DNA of 64,000 nucleotides from Calliopsis andreniformis (taxonomy: Eukaryota > Arthropoda > Insecta > Hymenoptera > Andrenidae): contig NW_027480547.1 of the NCBI RefSeq assembly GCF_051401765.1, positions 1-64,000 on the forward strand. Reading direction: 5' to 3'. Shown in pieces: positions 25,101 through 38,597 of this stretch; position 1 is the first letter of the stretch, and every line of letters begins with the position of its first letter. The position numbers and the translations under genes were made by a program. A model generated the notes under the pieces. The model did not search any database. It was given only the letters and a program-made list of their open reading frames with translations, and was not told the DNA's origin.

Positions 25101-26836
25101 TGAGGATTGAAGATTGAATATTGATGATTGAAGGTTGAGGATCGAGGATTGAGGGTTGTGGATTGAGGACGAGGACTGAGGGTTGAGTATTGATGTTTGA
25201 GATCTGAGGATTGAAGATTGAGGATTGGGTATTGAGGATTGAAGAATGAGGGTTGAGTATTGAAATCTGTGAATAGAGTATATTCTATTGAGGATTGGGG
25301 ACTGACAACTGATTTTTGAGGACTGAGGGCTGAAGATTGAGGATTCAGGATTGAGGATTCGGGATTGATGTTTGAGGACTGAGGATTGAGGGTTGAGTAT
25401 TGAGGATTGAGGATTGGGGATTGAGGATTGAAGATTGAGTATTGAGGATTGAAGATTGAGGATTGAGGATTGAGGATTGAGGATTAAGTATTGAGGATAG
25501 AAGACTGAGGATTGGGGACTGAGGATTGAAGATTGAGGGTTGAGGACTGAGGATTGAGGATTGACGCTTGAGGATTGAGGATTGAGGATGGAGGATAGAA
25601 GAGAGAGGACTGAGTATTGAGGATTGAAGAATGAGGATTGAGGATTGAGGATTGAGGATTGAGGATTGAAGACTGAGTATAGAGGATTGAGAATTGAGGA
25701 TTGAGGATTGAGGATTGAGTATTGAGGATTGAAGATTGGGGATTCAGGATTGAGGATTGAAGATTGAGGATTGGGTGTTGAGGATTGAAGAATGAGGATT
25801 GAGGATTGAGGATTGAGGATTGAAGATTGAATATTGATGATTGAAGATTGAGGATTGAGGATTGAGTGTTTTGGATTGAGGACGAGGACTGAGGGTTGAA
25901 CATTGATGTTTGATGTCTGAGGATTGTGGATTGAGGATTGAGGATTGAAGACTGAGTATTCAGGATTGGAGATTGACGACTGAGGATTGAGGACCGAGGG
26001 TTGAGGATTGAGGATTGAAGATTGAGTATTGAATATTGAAGATTGAGGATTGAGGATTGTGGATTGAGCTTTGAGGACTGAAGGTTGATGTTTCGGGCTG
26101 AGTGTTGAGGGTTGAGTGATGAGAATTGATGTTCGTGGATAGAGATTTGAAGATTGCAGATTGAGTATTGTGTATTGAGACCTGTGAATTGAGGATATTC
26201 TATTGAGGTTTGAGGATTGACAACTGATTGTTAAGGACTGAGGGCTGAAGGTTGAGGATTCAGGATTGAGGATTCAGGATTGAGGTTTGAGGACTGAGGA
26301 TTGAGGATTGAGGTTTGAGGACTGAGAACTGAGGATCGAGGATTGAGAGTTGAGGATTGAGGATTGAGGATTGAAGATTGAGGATTAGGTATTGAGGATT
26401 GAAGAATGAGGAGTGGGTATTGAGGATTGAAGAATGAGGATTGAGGATTGAGGATTGAGGATTGAGGATTGAAGGTTGAGGATTGGGTATTGAGGATTGA
26501 ACATTGGGGATTGAGGATTGAGTATTGAGGATTGAGGATTGAGGATTGAAGATTGAAGAGTGATGATAGAAGATTGAGGATCGAGGATTGAGGGTTGTTG
26601 ATTGAGGACGAGGACTGAGGGTTGAGCATTGATGTCTGAGGTCTGAGGATTGAGGATTGAGGATTGAGAATTGAGGATTGAGGATTGAGGATGGAGGATA
26701 GAAGAGAGAGGACTGAGTTTTGAGGATTGAAGTATGAGGATTGAGGATTGAGGATAGAGGATTGAGGATTGAAGACTGAGTATAGAGGATTGAGAATTGA
26801 GGATTGAGGATTGAAGATTGTGTATTGAGGATTGAA
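22129..26836 (+). repeat. ~4.7-kb B-domain higher-order repeat, copy 1
   Basis: The block repeats at offset 5106. I noticed three base differences from copy 2 over about 4.7 kb: C22704 versus T27810, G23595 versus A28701 and T23891 versus C28997. It contains B landmarks near 23091, 23994, 24828, 25270 and 26196. The right boundary is where GAAGATTGAGGATTCAG (copy 1) and GAAGACTGACGAATG (copy 2, 31941) part. Confidence 0.92.
23011..23098 (+). repeat. 88-bp landmark module, B-type exemplar
   Basis: This module starts GAGAATTGATGTTTG and ends GGATATTCTATTGGGG, with exactly the 88-bp length of the A-type module but different internal units (for example GATTGCAGATTG and AAACTGTGACTTG). B versions have landmarks near 240, 20457, 21603, 23994, 26196, 28192, 29100, 31302, 33060, 34124, 35925, 36625, 39677, 40669, 40948, 41767, 42824 and 54376. 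A shared start, length and end indicate common ancestry of the A and B modules. Confidence 0.82.
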
Positions 26837-27235
26837 GATTGAGGATTCAGTATTGAGGATTGAAGCTTGAGGATTGGGTGTTGAGGATTGAAGAATGAGG
26901 ATTGAGGATTGAGGATTGAGGATTGAGGATTGAGGATTGAGGATTGAGGATTGAGGATTGAATATTGATGATTGAAGATTGAGGATTGAGGATTGAGGGT
27001 TATTGATTGAGGACAAGGACTGAGGGTTTAATATTGATGTTTGAGGTCTGAGGATTGAGGATTGAGGATTGAGAATTGAGGATTGAGGATTGAGGATTGA
27101 AGATTGAGGATTGGGTATTGAGGATTGAAGAATGATAATTGAGGGTTGAGGATTGAAGATTGAAGATTGCAGATTGAGTATTGAGGATTGAAGACTGAGT
27201 ATTGAGGATTGAGGATTGAGGATTGAGGATTGAGG
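26837..27235 (+). repeat. ~0.4-kb spacer between the two 4.7-kb copies
   Basis: This B-type stretch separates the copies and is absent after copy 2. It is not unique: together with 26041-26836 it matches 36470-37664 at offset 10429, with one difference noticed (GAAGATTGAGG near 27095 versus GAAGGTTGAGG near 37524). The 37-kb locus therefore preserves the copy 1 to spacer junction. Confidence 0.8.
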
Positions 27236-30200
27236 ATTGAGGATTGAGGATTGAGGATTGAGGATTGAGGATTAAGGATTGAAGATTGAGGATTGGGGAT
27301 TGAGGATTGACAATTGAGGTTTGAGTATTGAGGATTGAGAATTGAGGATTGATTATTGAAGATTGAGTATTGAGGATTGAAGATTGTGGATTGAGGATTG
27401 AGGATTGAGGATTGAGGATGAGGGCTGAGGGTTGAGGATTGAGGTTTGAGGACTGAGGACTGAGGATTGAGGATTGCCAACAGAGGATTGAGGATTGAGG
27501 ATTGAAGATTGAGCATTGGGTATTGAGGATTGAAGTATGAGGACTGAGGATTGAGGATTGAGGATTGAGGATTGAAGATTGAGGATTGAGGATTGAGGAT
27601 TGAGGATTGAATATTGAGTATTGAGGATTGAAGATAGAGGATTGAGGATTGAGGGTTGAGGATTGAGGACGAGGACTGACGGTTGAGGATTCAGGTTTGA
27701 GGATTGAGGATTCAGGATTGAGGACTGAGGATTGAGGATTGAGGATTGAGCATTGAGGATTGTAGATTGAGGACTGGGGATTGAGGATTGAAGATTGAGG
27801 ATTAAGGATTGAGGATTGGGGATTGAGGATCTAGGATTGGAGATTGATTATTGAGGATTGAGGATTGAGGATTGAGAATTGAGAATTGAGGATGAGGACT
27901 GAGGGTTAGGATTGAGGATTGAGGAACGAGAATTCAGGATTGGGGATTGAGGACTGAGGATTGACGATTGAGTGTTGAAGATTGAGGATTGATTACTGAG
28001 GATTGAGGATTGAGGATTGAGGATTGAGGATTGAAGATTCAGTATTGAGGATTGAAGGTTGAGAATAGAGGATTGAGGATTGAACATTGAGGAATGAGCG
28101 TTCAGGGTTGAGTGATGAGAATTGATGTTTGTGGATAGAGATTTAAAGATTGCAGATTGAGTATTGAGTATTGAAAACTGTGACTTGAGGATATTCTATT
28201 GGGGATTGAGGATTGACAACTGATAGTTGAGGACTGAGGGCTGAAGGTTGAGGATGCAGGATTGAGGGTGCAGGATTGAGGATTCAGAATTGTGGTTTGA
28301 GGACTGAGGATTGAGGATTGAGGATTGAGGATTGAGGATTGAGGATTGAGGATTGAAGGTTGAGGATTGGGTATTGAGGATTGAACATTGAGGATTGAGG
28401 ATTGAGTATTGAGGATTGAGGATTGAGGGTTGAAGATTGAGGATTGAAGGTTGAGGATTGGGTGTTGAGGATTGAAGAATGAGGATTGAGGATTGAGGAT
28501 TGAGGATTAAGGATTGAAGATTGAGTATTGAGGATTGAAGATTGAGGATTGAGGATTGAGGATTGAGGATTGAGGATTGAGGATTGAAGATTGAGTATTG
28601 AGGATTGAAGATTGAGGATTGAGGATTGAGGATTGAGGACTGAGGATTGAGGATTGAGGATTGAAGATTGAGTATTGAGGGTTGAAGATTGCGGATTGAG
28701 AATTGAGGATTGAGGATTGAGGATTAAAGATTGAGGATTGAGGATTGAGTATTGAGGATTGAGGATTGAGGATTGAAGATTGAATATTGATGATTGAAGA
28801 TTGAGGATTGAGGATTGAGTGTTGTGGATTGAGGACGAGGACTGAGGGTTGAACATTGATGTTTGATGTCTGAGGATTGTGGATTGAGGATTGAGGATTG
28901 AAGATTGAGTATTGAGGATTGAAGATTGAGGATTGAGGATTGAGTATTGAAGATCGAGGATTTGGGACTGAGGATTGAAGATTGAGGATTGATGATCGAG
29001 GATTGAGGATTGAGGATTGAGGATTGAGGATTGAAGATTGAGGATTGGGTATTGAGGATTGAAGAATGAGGGTTGAGTATTGAAATCTGTGAATTGAGGA
29101 TATTCTATTGAGGATTGAGGATTGACAGTTGATTTTTGAGGACTGAGGGCTGAAGATTGAGGATTCAGGATTGAGGATTCGGGATTGATGTTTGAGGACT
29201 GAGGATTGAGGGTTGAGTATTGAGGATTGAGGATTGGGGATTGAGGATTGAAGATTGAGTATTGAGGTTTGAAGATTGAGGATTGAGGATTGACGATTGA
29301 GGATTAAGTATTGAGGATAGAAGACTGAGGATTGGGGACTGAGGATTGAAGATTGAGGGTTGAGGATTGAGGATTGAGGATTGGGGATGGAGGATAGAAG
29401 AGAGAGGACTGAGTATTGAGGATTGAAGAATGAGGATTGAGGATTGAGGATTGAGGATTGAGGATTGAAGACTGAGTATAGAGGATTGAGAATTGAGGAT
29501 TGAGGATTGAGGATTGAGTATTGAGGATTGAAGATTGGGGATTCAGGATTGAGGATTGAAGATTGAGGATTGGATGTCGAGTATTGAAGAATGAGGATTG
29601 AGGATTGAGGACTGAGGATTGAGGATTGAGGATTGAGGATTGAGGATTGAGGATTGAATATTGATGATTGAAGATCGAGGATTGAGGATTGAGGGTTGTG
29701 GATTGAGGACAAGGACTGAGGGTTGAATATTGATGTTTGAGGTCTGAGGATTGAGGATTGAGGATTGAGAATTGAGGATTGAGGATTGAGGATTGAAGAT
29801 TGAGGATTGGGTATTGAGGATTGAAGAATGAGGATTGAGGATTGAGGATTGAGGATTGAGGATTGAAGATTGAGGATTGGGTATTGAGGATTGAAGAATG
29901 AGGGTTGAGGATTGAAATATGTGAATTGAGGTTATTCTATTGAGTATTGAGGATTGACAATTGATTTTTGAGGACTGAGGGCTGAAGATTGAGGATTCAG
30001 GATTGAGGATTCGGGATTGTGGTTTGAGGACTGAGGATTGAGGGTTGAGGATTGAGGATTGAGGATTGAGGATTGAGGATCGAAGATTGAGTATTGAGGA
30101 TTGAAGATTGAGGATTGAGGATTGAGGATTGAGGATTGAAGATTGAGGATTGGGTATTGAGTATTGAACATTGAGGATTGAGGGTTGAGTATTGAGGATT

Positions 30201-31942
30201 GAGGATTGAGGATTGAAGATTGAATATTGATGATTGAAGGTTGAGGATCGAGGATTGAGGGTTGTGGATTGAGGACGAGGACTGAGGGTTGAGTATTGAT
30301 GTTTGAGATCTGAGGATTGAAGATTGAGGATTGGGTATTGAGGATTGAAGAATGAGGGTTGAGTATTGAAATCTGTGAATAGAGTATATTCTATTGAGGA
30401 TTGGGGACTGACAACTGATTTTTGAGGACTGAGGGCTGAAGATTGAGGATTCAGGATTGAGGATTCGGGATTGATGTTTGAGGACTGAGGATTGAGGGTT
30501 GAGTATTGAGGATTGAGGATTGGGGATTGAGGATTGAAGATTGAGTATTGAGGATTGAAGATTGAGGATTGAGGATTGAGGATTGAGGATTAAGTATTGA
30601 GGATAGAAGACTGAGGATTGGGGACTGAGGATTGAAGATTGAGGGTTGAGGACTGAGGATTGAGGATTGACGCTTGAGGATTGAGGATTGAGGATGGAGG
30701 ATAGAAGAGAGAGGACTGAGTATTGAGGATTGAAGAATGAGGATTGAGGATTGAGGATTGAGGATTGAGGATTGAAGACTGAGTATAGAGGATTGAGAAT
30801 TGAGGATTGAGGATTGAGGATTGAGTATTGAGGATTGAAGATTGGGGATTCAGGATTGAGGATTGAAGATTGAGGATTGGGTGTTGAGGATTGAAGAATG
30901 AGGATTGAGGATTGAGGATTGAGGATTGAAGATTGAATATTGATGATTGAAGATTGAGGATTGAGGATTGAGTGTTTTGGATTGAGGACGAGGACTGAGG
31001 GTTGAACATTGATGTTTGATGTCTGAGGATTGTGGATTGAGGATTGAGGATTGAAGACTGAGTATTCAGGATTGGAGATTGACGACTGAGGATTGAGGAC
31101 CGAGGGTTGAGGATTGAGGATTGAAGATTGAGTATTGAATATTGAAGATTGAGGATTGAGGATTGTGGATTGAGCTTTGAGGACTGAAGGTTGATGTTTC
31201 GGGCTGAGTGTTGAGGGTTGAGTGATGAGAATTGATGTTCGTGGATAGAGATTTGAAGATTGCAGATTGAGTATTGTGTATTGAGACCTGTGAATTGAGG
31301 ATATTCTATTGAGGTTTGAGGATTGACAACTGATTGTTAAGGACTGAGGGCTGAAGGTTGAGGATTCAGGATTGAGGATTCAGGATTGAGGTTTGAGGAC
31401 TGAGGATTGAGGATTGAGGTTTGAGGACTGAGAACTGAGGATCGAGGATTGAGAGTTGAGGATTGAGGATTGAGGATTGAAGATTGAGGATTAGGTATTG
31501 AGGATTGAAGAATGAGGAGTGGGTATTGAGGATTGAAGAATGAGGATTGAGGATTGAGGATTGAGGATTGAGGATTGAAGGTTGAGGATTGGGTATTGAG
31601 GATTGAACATTGGGGATTGAGGATTGAGTATTGAGGATTGAGGATTGAGGATTGAAGATTGAAGAGTGATGATAGAAGATTGAGGATCGAGGATTGAGGG
31701 TTGTTGATTGAGGACGAGGACTGAGGGTTGAGCATTGATGTCTGAGGTCTGAGGATTGAGGATTGAGGATTGAGAATTGAGGATTGAGGATTGAGGATGG
31801 AGGATAGAAGAGAGAGGACTGAGTTTTGAGGATTGAAGTATGAGGATTGAGGATTGAGGATAGAGGATTGAGGATTGAAGACTGAGTATAGAGGATTGAG
31901 AATTGAGGATTGAGGATTGAAGATTGTGTATTGAGGATTGAA
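27236..31942 (+). repeat. ~4.7-kb B-domain higher-order repeat, copy 2
   Basis: This copy matches 22129-26836 at offset 5106 with three differences noticed. Landmarks lie near 28192, 29100, 29934, 30376 and 31302. After about 31942 it continues into a different B context (GAAGACTGACGAATG) that also occurs at 37703. Confidence 0.92.
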
Positions 31943-33520
31943 GACTGACGAATGAGGATTGAGGATTGAGGATTGAGGATTGAGGATTGAAGATTGAGTA
32001 TTGATGGTTGAAAATTGAGGATTGAGGATTGAGGATTGAGGATTGAGGATTGAGGATTGAGGATTGAATATTGAGTATTGAGGATTGAAGATTGAGGATT
32101 GAGGATTGTGGATTGAGGATTGAGGATTAACGATTGAAGGTTGAGGAATGGGGATTGAGGATTGACAATTGAGGTTTGAGTATTGAGGATTGAGAATTGA
32201 GGATTGATTATTGAAGATTGAGCATTGAGGATTGAAGATTGTGGATTGAGGATTGAGGATTGAGGATTGAGGATGAGGGCTGAGGATTGAGGATTGAGGT
32301 TTGAAGACTGAGGACTGAGGATTGAGGATTGCGAATAGAGGATTGAGGATTGAGGATTGAAGATTGAGGATTGGGTATTGAGGATTGAAGTATGAGGATT
32401 GAGGATTGAGGATTGAGGATTGAGGATTGAAGATTGAGGATTGAGGATTGAGGATTGAGGATCGAATATTGAGTATTGAGGACTGAAGATAGAGGATTGA
32501 GGATTGAGTGTTGAGGATTGAGGACGAGGACTGACGGTTGAGGATTCAGGTTTGAGGATTGAGGATTCAGGATTGAGGACTGAGGATTGAGGATTGAGGA
32601 TTGAGCATTGAGGATTGTAGATTGAGGACTGGGGATTGAGGATTGAAGATTGAGGATTAAGGATTGAGGATTGGGGATTCAGGATCTAGGATTGGAGATC
32701 GATTATTGAGGATTGAAGATAGAGGATTGAGGATTGAGGATTGAGAATTGAGAATTGAGGATGAGGACTGAGGGTTAGGATTGAGGATTGAGGAACGAGA
32801 ATTCAGGATTGGGGATTGAGGACTGAGGATTGACGATTGAGTGTTGAAGATTGAGGATTGATTACTGAGGATTGAGGATTGAGGATTGAGGATTGAGGAT
32901 TGAAGATTCAGTATTGAGGATTGAAGATTGAGAATTCAGGATTGAGGATTGAACATTGAGGAATGAGCGTTCAGAGTTGAGTGATGAGAATTGATGTTTG
33001 TGGATAGAGATTTAAAGATTGCAGATTGAGTATTGAGTAGTGAAAACTGTGACTTGAGGATATTCTATTGGGGATTGAGGATTGACAACTGATAGTTGAG
33101 GACTGAGGGCTGAAGGTTGAGGATGCAGGATTGAGGGTTCAGAATTGAGGTTTGTGGACTGAGGACTGAGGATTGAGGAATGAGGTTTGAGGATTGAGGA
33201 TTGAGGATTGAGGATTGAATATTGATGATTGAAGATTCAGGATCGAGGGTTGAGGGTTGTGGATTGAGGACGAGGACTGAGGGTTGAGTATTGATGTTTG
33301 AGGTCTGAGGATTGAGGATTGAGGTTTGAGAATTGAGGATTGAGGATTGAGGATTGAGGATTGAAGATTGAGTATTGGGTGTTGAGGATTGAAGAATGAG
33401 GATTGAGGATTGAGGATTGAGGATTGTGGATTGAAGATTGAGTATTGAGGATTGAAGATTGAGGATTGAGGATTGAGGATTGAGGATTGAGGATTGAGGA
33501 TTGAGGATTGAGGATTGAGG
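31943..33520 (+). repeat. B-type mosaic segment
   Basis: The first roughly 0.57 kb (31941-32515) matches 37703-38280 at offset 5762-5763. The following part parallels 27.4-28.3 kb at about 4.86-4.87 kb offset, including GATCTAGG near 32690 and the landmark near 33060. The segment is thus a mosaic of pieces found elsewhere in domain B. No gene is present. Confidence 0.75.
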
Positions 33521-34500
33521 ATTAGAGGATTGAAGATTGTATATTGATGATTGAAGATTGAGGATTGAGGATCGAGGATTGAGGATTGAGTATTGAGGAT
33601 AGAAGATTGAGGATTGGGTACTGAGGATTGAAGATTGAGGGTTGAGGATTGGGGATTGAGGATTGACGCTTGAGGATTGAGGATTGAGGATGGAGGATAG
33701 AAGAGAGAGGACTGAGTGTTGAGGATTGAAGAATGAGGATTGAGGATTGAGGACTGAGGATTGAGGATTGAGGATTGAAGACTGAGTATAGAGGATTGAG
33801 AATTGAGGATTGAGGATTGAAGATTGAGTATTGAGGATTGAAGATTGAGGATTCAGGATTGAGGATTGAAGATTCAGGATTGGGTATTGATGATTGAAGG
33901 ATGAGGATTGAGGATTGAGGATTGAGGATTGAGGATTGAAGATTGAGGATTGAGGATTGAGGATTGAGGATTGAAGATTGAGGATTGAGGATTGAGGATT
34001 GAGGATTGAGGATTGAAGATTGAGGACTGAGTGTTGAGGGTTGAGTGAAGAGAATTGATGTTTGTGGCTTGAGATTTGAAGATTGAAGGATGGGGATTGA
34101 GTATTGAAAACTGTGAATTGAGGATATTCTATTGAGGATTGAGGATTGACAATTGATTGTTAAGGACCGACGGCTGAAGATTGAGGATTCAGGATTGATG
34201 ATTCCGGATTGAGGTTTGAGGACTGAGGATTGAGGGTTGAGGATTGAGGATTGAGGATTGACGCTTGAGGATTGAGGATTGAGGATGGAGGATTGAAGAT
34301 AGAGGACTGAGTATTGAGGATTGAGAGTTGAGAATTGCTGTTTGTGGACTGAGATATGGTTATTGAATTTTGTGGATTGAGTATTGAACCATGAGATTTC
34401 AGGATATTCTATAGAGTATTGAGAATTGAGGATTGATGGTTGATTATTGAGGATTGATGGTTGAGTGTTGTGTGTTGAATATTGATGATTGAGCATTGAG
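33521..34500 (+). repeat. B-type segment with a diverged landmark module
   Basis: The segment starts after one of the longest perfect consensus runs (33459-33521) and holds GGATAGAAGAGAGAGG near 33690, a landmark near 34124 and a strongly diverged module at 34330-34417. I saw no long near-identical partner for it in the window. No gene is present. Confidence 0.7.
34330..34417 (+). repeat. Strongly diverged 88-bp landmark module
   Basis: The module keeps the start GAGAATTGCTGTTTG, the 88-bp length and the end GGATATTCTATAGAG, but most internal units differ from other copies (for example GAGATATGGTTATTG and ATTGAACCATGAG). It is probably an old copy that escaped homogenisation. Confidence 0.75.
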
Positions 34501-35880
34501 GATTGAGGATTGAGGATTGAAGATTGAGGATTGGGGATTGAGGACTGGCGATTGAGGATTGAGTATTGAGGATTGAGAATCGAGGATTGAGGATTGAGGA
34601 TTGAGTATTGAGGATTGAAGATTGAGGATTGAGGATTGAGGACTGAGGAGTGAGGATGAGGGCTGAGGGTTGAGGATTGAGGTTTGAGGTCTGAGGACTG
34701 AGGATTGAGGATTGAGAATTGAGGATTGAGGATTGAGGATTGAAGATTGAGGATTGGGTATTGATGATTGAAGGATGAGGATTGAGGATTGAGGGTTGAG
34801 GATTGAGGATTGAAGATTGAGGATTGAGGATTGAGGATTGAGGATTGAATAATGAGTATTGAGGATTGAAGATAGAGGATTGAGGATTGAGGGTTGAGGA
34901 TTGAGGACGAGGACTGACGGTTGAGGATTGAGGTTTGAGGATTGAAGATTGAGGATTGAGGTTTGAGGACTCAGGATTGAGGATTGAGGATTGAGCATTG
35001 AGGATTGAGGATTGAGGATTGAAGATTGAGGATTGGGTATTGAGTATTGAACATTGAGGATTGAGGGTTGAGTATTGAGGATTGAGGATTGAGGATTGAA
35101 GGTTGAATATTGATGATTGAAGGTTGAGGATCGAGGGTTGAGGTTTGTGTATTGAGGACGAGGACTGAGGATTGAGTATTGATGTTTGAGATCTGAGGAT
35201 TGAGGATTGAGGATTGAGAATTGAGGATTGAGGATTGAGGGTTGAAGATTGAGGATTGGGTGTTGAGGATTGTAGAATGAGGATTGAGGATTGAGGATTG
35301 AGGATTGAGGATTGAAGATTGAGTATTGAGGATTGAGGATTGAGGATTGAGGTTTGAGTATTGAGGATTGAGGATTGAGAACTGAGGATTGATTATTGAA
35401 GATGGAGTATTGAGGATTGAAGGTTGAGTATTGAGGATTGAGGATTGAGGGTTGAGGATGAGGGCTGAGGGTTGAGGATTGAGGTTTGAGGACTGAGCAC
35501 TGAGGATTGAGGATTGAGAATAGAGGATTTAGGATTGAGGATTGAAGATTGAGGATTGGGTATCGAGAATTGAAGAATGAGGATTGAGGATTGAGGATTG
35601 AAGATTGCGGATTGAAGATTGAGGATTGAGGATTGAGGATTGAGGATTGAATATTGAGTATTGAGGATTGAAGATAGAGGATTGAGGATTGAGGGTTGAG
35701 GATTAAGAACGAGGACTGACGGTTGAGGATTGAGGTTTGAGGATTGATGATTGAGGTTTGAGGACAGAGGACTGAGGATTGAGGATTGAGAATAGAGGAT
35801 TTAGGATTGAGAATTGAAGATTGAGGATTGGGTATTGAGGATTGATGAATGAGCATTGAGGATTGAGGATTGAGGATTTC
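34501..35880 (+). repeat. B-type segment with internal ~802-bp-offset paralogy
   Basis: About 34.62-34.97 kb and 35.43-35.77 kb share variant order, including GATGAGGGCTGAGGG at 34655 and 35457 and GGACGAGGACTGACGG near 34910 and 35710. The two are more diverged than the large copies (for example AATAATGAG versus AATATTGAG near 34853 and 35653), so this duplication is older. The - strand stays open over much of the segment because no stop-generating variants occur in one frame; this is not coding evidence. Confidence 0.7.
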
Positions 35881-36469
35881 GGATTGAAGATTGAGTATTG
35901 AGTATTGAAAACTGTGACTTGAGGATATTCTATTGGGGATTGAGAATTGACAACTGATTGTTGAGGGCTGATGGCTGAAGATTGAGGGTGCAGGATTGAG
36001 GATTCAGAATTGTCGTTTGAGGACTGAGGATTGAGGATTGAGGATTGAGGATTGAAGGTTGAGGATTGGGTATTGAGGATTGAACATTGAGGATTGAGGA
36101 TTGAGTATTGAGGATTGAGGATTGAGGATTGAAGATTGAGGATTGAAGGTTGAGGATTGGGTGTTGAGGATTGAAGAATGAGGGTTGAGGATTGAAATAT
36201 GTGAATTGAGGTTATTCTATTGAGTATTGAGGATTGACAATTGATTTTTGAGGACTGAGGGCTGAAGATTGAGGATTCAGGATTGAGGATTCGGGATTGT
36301 GGTTTGAGGACTGAGGATTGAGGGTTGAGGATTGAGGATTGAGGATTGAGGATTGAGGATCGAAGATTGAGTATTGAGGATTGAAGATTGAGGATTGAGG
36401 ATTGAGGATTGAGGATTGAAGATTGAGGATTGGGTATTGAGTATTGAACATTGAGGATTGAGGGTTGAG
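35881..36469 (+). repeat. B-type segment, partial copy of 29.9-30.2 kb
   Basis: About 36.18-36.47 kb matches 29.90-30.19 kb at offset 6280 and 24.80-25.08 kb at offset 11386. The part before 36.06 kb, with a landmark near 35925, resembles the 23.09-kb and 28.19-kb neighbourhoods with deletions. No gene is present. Confidence 0.75.
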
Positions 36470-38220
36470 TATTGAGGATTGAGGATTGTGGATTGAGCTT
36501 TGAGGACTGAAGGTTGATGTTTCGGGCTGAGTGTTGAGGGTTGAGTGATGAGAATTGATGTTCGTGGATAGAGATTTGAAGATTGCAGATTGAGTATTGT
36601 GTATTGAGACCTGTGAATTGAGGATATTCTATTGAGGTTTGAGGATTGACAACTGATTGTTAAGGACTGAGGGCTGAAGGTTGAGGATTCAGGATTGAGG
36701 ATTCAGGATTGAGGTTTGAGGACTGAGGATTGAGGATTGAGGTTTGAGGACTGAGAACTGAGGATCGAGGATTGAGAGTTGAGGATTGAGGATTGAGGAT
36801 TGAAGATTGAGGATTAGGTATTGAGGATTGAAGAATGAGGAGTGGGTATTGAGGATTGAAGAATGAGGATTGAGGATTGAGGATTGAGGATTGAGGATTG
36901 AAGGTTGAGGATTGGGTATTGAGGATTGAACATTGGGGATTGAGGATTGAGTATTGAGGATTGAGGATTGAGGATTGAAGATTGAAGAGTGATGATAGAA
37001 GATTGAGGATCGAGGATTGAGGGTTGTTGATTGAGGACGAGGACTGAGGGTTGAGCATTGATGTCTGAGGTCTGAGGATTGAGGATTGAGGATTGAGAAT
37101 TGAGGATTGAGGATTGAGGATGGAGGATAGAAGAGAGAGGACTGAGTTTTGAGGATTGAAGTATGAGGATTGAGGATTGAGGATAGAGGATTGAGGATTG
37201 AAGACTGAGTATAGAGGATTGAGAATTGAGGATTGAGGATTGAAGATTGTGTATTGAGGATTGAAGATTGAGGATTCAGTATTGAGGATTGAAGCTTGAG
37301 GATTGGGTGTTGAGGATTGAAGAATGAGGATTGAGGATTGAGGATTGAGGATTGAGGATTGAGGATTGAGGATTGAGGATTGAGGATTGAATATTGATGA
37401 TTGAAGATTGAGGATTGAGGATTGAGGGTTATTGATTGAGGACAAGGACTGAGGGTTTAATATTGATGTTTGAGGTCTGAGGATTGAGGATTGAGGATTG
37501 AGAATTGAGGATTGAGGATTGAGGATTGAAGGTTGAGGATTGGGTATTGAGGATTGAAGAATGATAATTGAGGGTTGAGGATTGAAGATTGAAGATTGCA
37601 GATTGAGTATTGAGGATTGAAGACTGAGTATTGAGGATTGAGGATTGAGGATTGAGGATTGAGGATTGAGGATTGAGGATTGAAGATTGAGTATTGAGGA
37701 TTGAAGACTGACGAATGAGGATTGAGGATTGAGGATTGAGGATTGAGGATTGAAGATTGAGTATTGATGGTTGAAAATTGAGGATTGAGGATTGAGGATT
37801 GAGGATTGAGGATTGAGGATTGAGGATTGAATATTGAGTATTGAGGATTGAAGATTGAGGATTGAGGATTGTGGATTGAGGATTGAGGATTAACGATTGA
37901 AGGTTGAGGAATGAGGATTGAGGATTGACAATTGATGTTTGAGTAATGCGGATTGAGAATTGAGGATTGATTATTGAAGATTGAGCATTGAGGATTGAAG
38001 ATTGTGGATTGAGGATTGAGGATTGAGGATTGAGGATGAGGGCTGAGGATTGAGGATTGAGGTTTGAAGACTGAGGACTGAGGATTGAGGATTGCGAATA
38101 GAGGATTGAGGATTGAGGATTGAAGATTGAGGATTGGGTATTGAGGATTGAAGTATGAGGATTGAGGATTGAGGATTGAGGATTGAGGATTGAAGATTGA
38201 GGATTGAGGATTGAGGATTG
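36470..38220 (+). repeat. Third, partial and mosaic copy of the 4.7-kb B repeat
   Basis: 36470-37664 matches 26041-27235 (offset 10429), and its first roughly 0.78 kb also matches 31.15-31.94 kb (offset 5323). From about 37703 the order switches to that of 31941-32515 (offset 5762). The segment therefore joins two contexts found separately on the left, a footprint of recombination between copies. Confidence 0.82.
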
Positions 38221-38597
38221 AGGATCGAATATTGAGTATTGAGGACTGAAGATAGAGGATTGAGGATTGAGTGTTGAGGATTGAGGATTGAAGACTGAGT
38301 ATAGAGGATTGAGAATTGAGGATTGAGGATTGAAGATTGAGTATTGAGGATTGAAGATTGAGGATTCAGGATTGAGGATTGAAGATTGAGGATTGGGTGT
38401 TGAGGATTGAAGAATGAGGATTGAGGATTGAGGATTGAGGATTGAGGATTGAGGATTGAGGATTGAGGATTGAGGATTGAATATTGATGATTGAAGATTG
38501 AGGATTGATGATTGAGGGTTGTGAATTGAGGACAAGGACTGAGGGTTGAATATTGATGTTTGAGGTCTGAGGATTGAGGATTGAGGATTGAGGATTG
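38221..38597 (+). repeat. 377-bp tandem duplication, copy 1
   Basis: This unit, starting at AGGATCGAATATTGAG, is repeated immediately at 38598 with offset exactly 377. I noticed no internal difference or length change. 377 is 7 x 53 + 6. It is among the smaller recent tandem duplications in the window. Confidence 0.9.

Noticed and set aside
26700..26720. AGAGAGAGG purine tract as a separate microsatellite
   Set aside because: The GGATAGAAGAGAGAGG steps are two or three variant heptads that recur in the same place in every B copy. They are not an independent expanding dinucleotide repeat.
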